Part shown: positions 6,064 to 9,998 of the stretch, one piece after another
Layout: the number at the start of each line of letters is the position of its first letter
Numbering within the stretch: position 1 is the first letter of the stretch
Source: Chloroflexota bacterium
GTDB taxonomy: Bacteria; Chloroflexota; Limnocylindria; Limnocylindrales; CSP1-4
Direction of reading: 5' to 3'
DNA: 9,998 nucleotides
Assembly (NCBI GenBank): GCA_021786915.1
Contig: JAJYMP010000643.1
Coordinates: forward strand, 1 to 9,998
Notes under the pieces: model-generated
The model's input: the letters and a program-made list of their open reading frames with translations, nothing else
Told to the model about the DNA's origin: nothing
Database searches by the model: none
Program-made: the position numbers and the translations under genes

Positions 6064-6349
6064 CGTGAGGAGTCTTGCTCAGCGTCGCGAGCAGGCAAGT
6101 GCATGAGTCGGACTGCGCTCAACCGGCAACTGCCCGACGGAGGCGCGTCGCCTCGGTGGCGAGCTCGACGCCGACCATCGATCCGCTTCATCTCGGCGAC
6201 ACCTTAGCAGGAAGGCCGACACACTCACCCGGCTGCGGGACAGGCGCTCGCGGGCGCGACGGGACGGGTCAGCCGGACGCGCGAGCATCCATCGAGTCTG
6301 CGCCCGGGTCCTGCACGGCCCCTTATCTCGCGATCACCGACCAGCTACG
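6064..6349. other. Divergent intergenic region between RhuM-Fic and NERD genes
   Basis: No coding sequence is credible in these 286 bases; open frames on both strands lack family features and start signals. The right end holds copy B of the ~72-bp repeat. A TACGAT at 6346-6351, 17 nt after TTATCT at 6323-6328, is a weak promoter candidate for the NERD gene. Confidence 0.45.
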
Positions 6350-6357
6350 ATGCGCGG
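6287..6357 (+). repeat. Imperfect ~72-bp direct repeat, copy B
   Basis: Same-orientation partner of 4019-4091, with the identical 20-nt block CCTGCACGGCCCCTTATCTC at 6310-6329 and the closing GATGCGCGG at 6349-6357. It abuts the start region of the NERD gene, whose ATG (6350) falls inside the repeat. The two copies flank the protease and RhuM-Fic genes, about 2.27 kb apart. Confidence 0.7.
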
Positions 6358-7386
6358 GGAGGTTAACCGGGACGTGAGCCACGCCGCCGAGCCCGACGCG
6401 GGCGCCGAGCCTGACGAGGCCGCCGGGCCCGCCACTGCCGCCGCCACCGCACCCCTCACCCGCGGCGCGGCGACCGAGCGGGTCGTCGTCGAGCGACTGC
6501 GGGCCGCTCTCCCGGAGGCGGGCGGCTGGCGCCTCTACCCGAACGCCCGGTGGGTCGGCCGGACGCGCGAGCACGGGCCCGCCCGCGACGGCGAGGCCGA
6601 CCTCGTGATCGTCCACCCCGACCGCGGCATCCTCGTCGTCGAGATCAAGGACGGCCCGATCCAGGTCGACGGCCAGGGGCGCTGGTACGCCGGCGGGACC
6701 GCCCTCGACGAGAGCCCGTTCCACGAGGCCGAGGTCGGCAAGCACGCCCTCCTCGCCAAGCTCCGCGAACTGCCGGGCTGGCCCGCCCGCCAGTTCGAGC
6801 CGCTCGCCGGCCATGCGGTCGGCTTCCCTGGCGTCGAGCTCGCCTCCCTCTCCCGCGGCCACCGGCTCCTCGGTGCCGACGCCCCGATCGAGATCGTCCT
6901 AGACGGCGCGGCGATCGGGCCGCTCGGCTCGCCGACCGACGCCGCCCGGGCGGTCGAGCGGGCGTTCGCCTTCTGGGCCGGCGGCGGGTCGCGATCAGCG
7001 GTCCGGCCGGGAACGGCAAGTCGATCCTCGCCGCCGAGGTCGCCCGCCGGTTCGCCCGCGAGGGCTACCGGACCCTCCTCGCCTGCTTCAACCAGCCGCT
7101 CGCCCGCCTGTTCGCCGAGGAGCTCGCCGGCGCGCCGGCCCCGCGCGGCCTCCTCGTCTCGACCTTCCACGGCCTGTGCGAGCGGCTCGGGCGCCAGGCC
7201 GGCACGCTCGGGCCGAAGCCGGCCGACCCCTCGCCCGACTGGTTCTCGGTCGACCTCCCCGACGCGCTCGACCGGGCGATCGACCGCCTGCCCGTCGAGG
7301 AGGGGGTCCGGCGGTGGCAGATCGCGGTCCTCGTCGGTGGCACGCTCGCGTCATCGCCGGTCTGGCGCGAGCACCGGTTCGGGTGA
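6350..7386 (+). pseudogene. NERD-domain / P-loop helicase-like gene, frameshifted and 3'-truncated
   Basis: The first frame encodes an Ala-rich leader (1-45) and a NERD nuclease-related domain (about 45-160) with G81-E-A-D84, then VVEIK (E98-x-K100), the expected D...ExK pattern. After FWAGGG the reading frame must change: one added G in the GGG at 6986-6988 joins it to GVAISGPAGNGKS, a Walker A motif. The second frame continues with LLACFNQPLARLFAEELA and VSTFHGLCERLGR, as in UvrD/superfamily-1-like helicases fused to NERD, and stops at 7386 after RRWQIAVLVGG. The expected Walker B (DEAQDF-type) and all later helicase motifs are missing. So the gene has a one-base deletion (or assembly error) plus a real 3' loss, just before the AbiE operon. 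The start is ATG 6350, or GTG 6374 with GGGGAGG 11 nt upstream. Unlikely to make a working helicase. Confidence 0.8.
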
Positions 7387-7423
7387 GGGCAAGCCACAGC
7401 CTCGCCGTATCAGGAGCACCATA

Positions 7424-7465
7424 AGTATGCGTATGTCCTTGCGTATGGCGCGCAATACGCATACT
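7424..7465 (+). promoter_or_regulatory. Operator array of the AbiE operon
   Basis: Three TGCGTAT half-sites precede the AbiEi start: direct copies at 7428-7434 and 7440-7446 and an inverted one (ATACGCA) at 7455-7461. The outer pair forms a perfect 11-bp inverted repeat, AGTATGCGTAT (7424-7434) and ATACGCATACT (7455-7465). CATACT at 7460-7465 is a possible -10, giving a transcription start near the ATG at 7474. AbiEi proteins are known to bind inverted repeats in their own promoter and repress it, so autoregulation is a well-grounded inference. Confidence 0.65.
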
Positions 7466-7473
7466 CTTTGTGC

Positions 7474-8307
7474 ATGAGCGACCGGAAGAGCATCGACGGG
7501 CGTGGCGCTGACCTCATTGCGCACTTCGCCAAACGGGAACCCGCCGTCTTCGATGTTCGAGAGGCAGCCGAGTTCCTCGGAATCGAGAGCAAGCCGACGT
7601 CCAGCCTCCTGTCGAACCTCGTCGGGCGCGGTTGGCTCGTACGGCATTACAAAGGCGTGTTCGAAGTAGCCCCACTGTGGGCGTCAGCAGAGAATCCTTT
7701 CGACCCGGATCGGTTCGCTGCGCTCGCCCACTGGGTGCCGGAGCCCTACTACGTCGGCTTCCGGTCGGCGATGGAGATACGCGAGTGGCTGGACCACCCC
7801 GTTCGCAATCGTCTGTGGATCGCGGTGCCCCGGCCCCGCCAGGTTCCCCGAACAGTCCGTGATCGGGTCACGTGGGTGGTGCTGCGCGAGGACCGCTTCA
7901 CGTGGGGGCGCGAGCGCCGTTGGGTGGGAACTCAGGTGATCCAGGTGAGCGACCCGGAGCGGACGGTCCTTGACTGCCTCCACCTGCCGCGACATGCCGG
8001 TGGCGTCACCGAGGTAGTCGCCGTTCTCCTTCGAGCCTGGTCCTCGCTGGACAAGACGAAGCTCGTCGAGTACACGGATCGCCTGGGGATCGAGTCGGTG
8101 CGCCGACGACTGGGGTTCCTCCTCGACACCGTTGAACTGCCCGGTGGCCGCCACGTCGCAATGCTTCTCGCCGAGGGTGCGTCGAAAGGCCGCCGCTCGC
8201 CCGCGATCCTCGATCCGAGCCTGCCGGCCGACGGGACCGTCGATCGTCGTTGGGGGGTGCTGGTCAACGTCGAACCATCCGAGATCGCCGCCGCGGGCCG
8301 GACGTGA
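7474..8307 (+). CDS. abiEi: AbiEi-family antitoxin and transcriptional repressor (type IV toxin-antitoxin)
   Basis: A 277-residue antitoxin. In type IV AbiE systems it counters the AbiEii nucleotidyltransferase and represses the operon. Residues about 10-65 form the N-terminal winged helix: DLIAHFAKREPAVFDVREAA, FLGIESKPTSSLLSNLVGRG, WLVRHYKGVFEV. The C-terminal part holds family features: YYVGFRSAMEIREW (about 96-110), a strand-rich middle with VTWVVL and QVIQVSDPERTVLDCLHLP (about 157-175), and the late helical part YTDRLGIESVRRRLGFLLD. I choose ATG 7474 over TTG 7468, since only the ATG lies at the likely transcription start; there is no Shine-Dalgarno, so translation may be leaderless. 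It overlaps the AbiEii start by 4 nt (GTGA). The operon sits behind the operator array. Third codon positions are visibly less GC-rich than in the NERD gene, consistent with transfer. Confidence 0.92.
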   Translation: MSDRKSIDGRGADLIAHFAKREPAVFDVREAAEFLGIESKPTSSLLSNLVGRGWLVRHYKGVFEVAPLWASAENPFDPDRFAALAHWVPEPYYVGFRSAMEIREWLDHPVRNRLWIAVPRPRQVPRTVRDRVTWVVLREDRFTWGRERRWVGTQVIQVSDPERTVLDCLHLPRHAGGVTEVVAVLLRAWSSLDKTKLVEYTDRLGIESVRRRLGFLLDTVELPGGRHVAMLLAEGASKGRRSPAILDPSLPADGTVDRRWGVLVNVEPSEIAAAGRT

Positions 8308-9095
8308 TCGGCCGCGCGGAGATCGCACGCCACAGTCATGTGGCCGGAGTGGACGAACGAACGCAGGAACGTGATTACGTCCTGACCTGGCTGCTGGCCG
8401 CGGTGTCGCAGAAAGACGTTGGACTCGTCTTCAAGGGCGGCACGTGCCTGCGCCGCTGCTATGTGGAGGGCTATCGGTACTCCGAGGACCTCGACTTCAC
8501 GCTCCAACCGGGGATGTCACCGTTCGTGCTCGCGGACGCGGTCACGACATGGTGCCACTGGGTCATGCGCGAGGCGGGGATTCGGGCCGAAGGCGGGCTG
8601 GACACGACCATCCCCGAGAGGCGAGCCTGGGTATCCTTCACCGGTCCGCTGGCGGCACGCCGAGAGAACGCAATCAAGATCGACCTTGCCGTCGATGAGG
8701 TGGTGGTCGACCGACCCGTTCGCCAGGCGCTCCTCTCCGAATACTCGGACCTGCCTGATCGAACCTTCGCCATCTCTTCTTACACGCTCGCGGAGATCTG
8801 GGCCGAGAAGGTGCGCTCGCTCATGCAGCGGGCCGAGCCGCGAGACGTGTACGACCTGGCATACCTCGCCGCGGAGCACCGTCGCCTCGCCGAGGAAGCC
8901 GCGCACATCTTCGTCAAGAAGGCCCGCGCCAAGGGACTTGATCCCACGCAGCTCGGCACTCTCCTGGACGCCCGGGAGGTCACGCTCGAACGCCTCTGGG
9001 AGCGCCGTCTCGAGGGCCAGCTCGCGCTGGTCCCGGACTTCGACGCCACCTGGCGCGCCGTTCGACGCGCGCTGCGGCAGGCGGGCTACTACTGA
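8304..9095 (+). CDS. abiEii: AbiEii-family nucleotidyltransferase toxin (type IV toxin-antitoxin)
   Basis: A 263-residue nucleotidyltransferase toxin. Characterised relatives transfer nucleotides and stop growth, giving abortive infection. Motif I is intact: LVFKGGTCLRR (G45-G46-T47) followed by YSEDLDFTL (S60, D62, D64). Motif II is IKIDLAVDE (D127). Motif III reads EIWAEKVRSLMQRAEPRDVYDLAYL (E164, K169, R172, R180-D181, D184). All residues expected for catalysis appear present, and length is normal for the family. The GTG at 8304 is used because it overlaps the AbiEi stop as GTGA; a longer frame from 8250 would start inside AbiEi and is Arg-rich. Its genes order and coupling are the standard AbiE layout. 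Confidence 0.93.
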   Translation: MIGRAEIARHSHVAGVDERTQERDYVLTWLLAAVSQKDVGLVFKGGTCLRRCYVEGYRYSEDLDFTLQPGMSPFVLADAVTTWCHWVMREAGIRAEGGLDTTIPERRAWVSFTGPLAARRENAIKIDLAVDEVVVDRPVRQALLSEYSDLPDRTFAISSYTLAEIWAEKVRSLMQRAEPRDVYDLAYLAAEHRRLAEEAAHIFVKKARAKGLDPTQLGTLLDAREVTLERLWERRLEGQLALVPDFDATWRAVRRALRQAGYY

Positions 9096-9209
9096 CGCCG
9101 GCCCTGTGACTCCCGCCAGGGCTGCGTCCTCCTGGTCGAGCTCGGCGAGGGCGTCGTGTGGGTCTTCCATACGGTGCGCGCCGTTGTCGTACCGCCAAGC
9201 GCGCCGCAT
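9096..9209 (-). other. Possible small gene remnant downstream of the Fic gene
   Basis: On the minus strand an ATG at 9209 lies 11 nt after the Fic stop, with GAGGTG about 7 nt before it. It reads MRRAWRYDNGAHRMEDPHDA and on through LAELDQEDAALAGVTGPAS, a protein-like mix of acidic and hydrophobic residues. Beyond about 9096 the frame merely shadows abiEii. It could be the start of a second gene in the Fic operon, cut where the AbiE module joins. I do not recognise the sequence. Confidence 0.25.
9101..9122. terminator. Possible terminator hairpin after abiEii
   Basis: GCCCTG (9101-9106) and CAGGGC (9117-9122) form a perfect 6-bp inverted repeat with a 10-nt loop, six bases after the abiEii stop. 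It lies between convergent genes and lacks a T-tract, so the call is tentative. Confidence 0.3.
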
Positions 9210-9220
9210 CTCCCGACACC

Positions 9221-9961
9221 TCACAGCGGCTCCGTCCCCTCGCTCAGGATGGCCAGGTAGCGATCGTAGGCGAAGACGCGGTTGCGGCGGCGGCCGGTGA
9301 GCTCGCGCACGATGCCCAGCGCGAGGAGGCTGTCCATCCCCTTCGATGCGGTCGGGAAGGCAATCCCGCGGCGTCGACTCGCCTCCGTGATCGACACCAG
9401 GGGTCGCTCGCAAAGCGCCGCGAAGACCTGTTGCGCGGCGCCCGCCGATCGACCCAGCTGGCCGATGCGCGCGCCGTCCTCGCGCATGAGAGCAAGCAGC
9501 CGATGGGCGGTCTCGACGGCCCCCGTGGCGGTCGCCGCGACGCCCTCCAGGAAGAAGTCGAGCCAGGCCTCCCAGTCGCCGTCGGCGCGGACGGCGTCGA
9601 GCAGGCGGTAGTACTCGGCGCGGTGCTGCTTGAAGAACAGGCTGAGGTAGAGCATCGGCTCGCGGAGCACACCGTCGGCGTGGAGCATGAGGGCGATGAG
9701 CAGGCGTCCGATGCGCCCGTTGCCGTCGAGGAAGGGGTGGATCGTCTCGAACTGGACGTGGGCGAGGGCGGCCCTGGTGAGCGCAGACAGCGCCGGAGCG
9801 TCGGCATGGATGAAGCGTTCCAGCGCCGCCATGCACGCTTCCACCTCGCCGGGCGGGGGCGGGACGAAGGCGGCATTGCCTGCGGATTTCACGGGTTTTG
9901 GCCACCCGGTTTCACGGCAAATGGCCACCCTGTTTCGCCGGAATTGGCCACCCTGTTTCAC
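9221..9961 (-). pseudogene. Fic-family protein, 5' end replaced by insertion-sequence-like repeats
   Basis: The Fic catalytic core is intact: HPFLDGNGRIGR (H75 to R86), the full HxFx(D/E)GNGRxxR motif of AMP-transferring Fic enzymes, preceded by GNAAFVPPPPGEVEACMAALERF, a usual approach to the Fic domain. A winged helix follows at about 180-235 (VSITEASRRRGIAFPTASKG, LLALGIVREL). What is missing is the N-terminal domain of about 100 or more residues found in this Fic subtype, which normally carries the inhibitory helix. The first 27 residues instead come from the 23-bp repeats, and homology begins at G28, exactly at 9880. The listed GTG at 9961 is thus only the limit of the open frame; ATG 9832 or another internal start may be used if it is expressed at all. 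It is convergent with abiEii. Either a broken gene or a truncated, potentially uninhibited enzyme. Confidence 0.8.
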
Positions 9962-9998
9962 GGGTAATGGCCACCCCCTCGGATAGGTCGTCGGCAGC
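9881..9998. mobile_element. Probable end of an IS21-type insertion sequence, continuing past the window
   Basis: The boundary with Fic homology falls at 9880/9881, where a TG dinucleotide begins followed by repeated binding-site-like units. IS21-family elements end in TG/CA and carry several long, spaced direct copies of a transposase-binding repeat just inside each terminus, which is what is seen here. No transposase (IstA) or helper ATPase (IstB) coding sequence fits in the 118 bases available, so the family call rests on the terminal pattern and on the truncated gene. Confidence 0.55.
9887..9978 (+). repeat. Four tandem 23-bp repeats
   Basis: Units at 9887-9909, 9910-9932, 9933-9955 and 9956-9978 are exactly 23 bp each. 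All start with TTTC, carry a CGG-like block at positions 6-8 and contain TGGCCACCC at positions 13-21; the variable part lies between. A 23-bp period is about two helical turns, so bound proteins would sit on one face of the DNA. There are no spacers, so this is not a CRISPR array. Confidence 0.85.

Noticed and set aside
6075..6377. 100-codon plus-strand frame in the intergenic region before the NERD gene
   Set aside because: Low-complexity composition, no ribosome site, no recognisable motif, and it overlaps the repeat and the NERD start.
8517..9905. A 462-codon minus-strand open frame across abiEii and the Fic gene
   Set aside because: It spans two real genes, is Arg/Pro-rich and shows no domain; GC bias keeps it open. 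Only the short part after the Fic stop is kept as a tentative remnant.
9887..9978. CRISPR array
   Set aside because: The repeats are directly adjacent with no spacers, and the variable bases lie within the units.

Overview
The window is a very GC-rich bacterial chromosome segment with GTG/TTG starts, 4-nt start-stop overlaps and few strong Shine-Dalgarno sites. Style and gene content suit a Chloroflexota or actinobacterial-type organism. No rRNA or phylogenetic marker is present, so this is only an impression.

Layout. (1) 3-1316, minus: the N-terminal 438 codons of a lipoyl-bearing 2-oxo-acid dehydrogenase E2 acyltransferase, the one clear housekeeping gene, cut by the window edge. (2) 1492-2036, minus: a two-gene RHH antitoxin / RelE-ParE-type toxin operon with a palindrome and a tandem octamer just upstream. 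(3) 2183-3909, minus: an AbiE-like pair, a winged-helix regulator with a nuclease-fold-like N-terminus and a nucleotidyltransferase whose 3' end looks frameshifted. The promoter carries 9-nt repeats over the start codon. (4) 4210-4989, plus: a secreted matrixin-like protein whose first zinc ligand is Gln instead of His. (5) 5044-6063, minus: a RhuM-Fic/Doc fusion. (6) 6350-7386, plus: a NERD / P-loop helicase-like gene, frameshifted by one base and missing its 3' part. (7) 7474-9095, plus: a canonical AbiEi-AbiEii type IV toxin-antitoxin operon behind three operator half-sites. (8) 9221-9961, minus: a Fic enzyme whose 5' end is replaced by four 23-bp tandem repeats, which look like the end of an IS21-type insertion sequence running off the right edge.

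Taken together, 1.5-10 kb is an accessory island. It holds two type IV (AbiE) modules, one type II RelE-like module, two Fic-domain proteins and the remains of a NERD helicase, in varied states of repair. Each of the three antitoxin genes has its own repeat-type operator at its start, which implies independent autoregulation. A ~72-bp imperfect direct repeat (4019-4091 and 6287-6357) brackets the protease and RhuM-Fic genes. No single clearly new system is proven. The most unusual items are the type IV-like pair with the 9-nt operator, the Gln-substituted metzincin, the paired ~72-bp repeats and the Fic gene cut by the repeat array.
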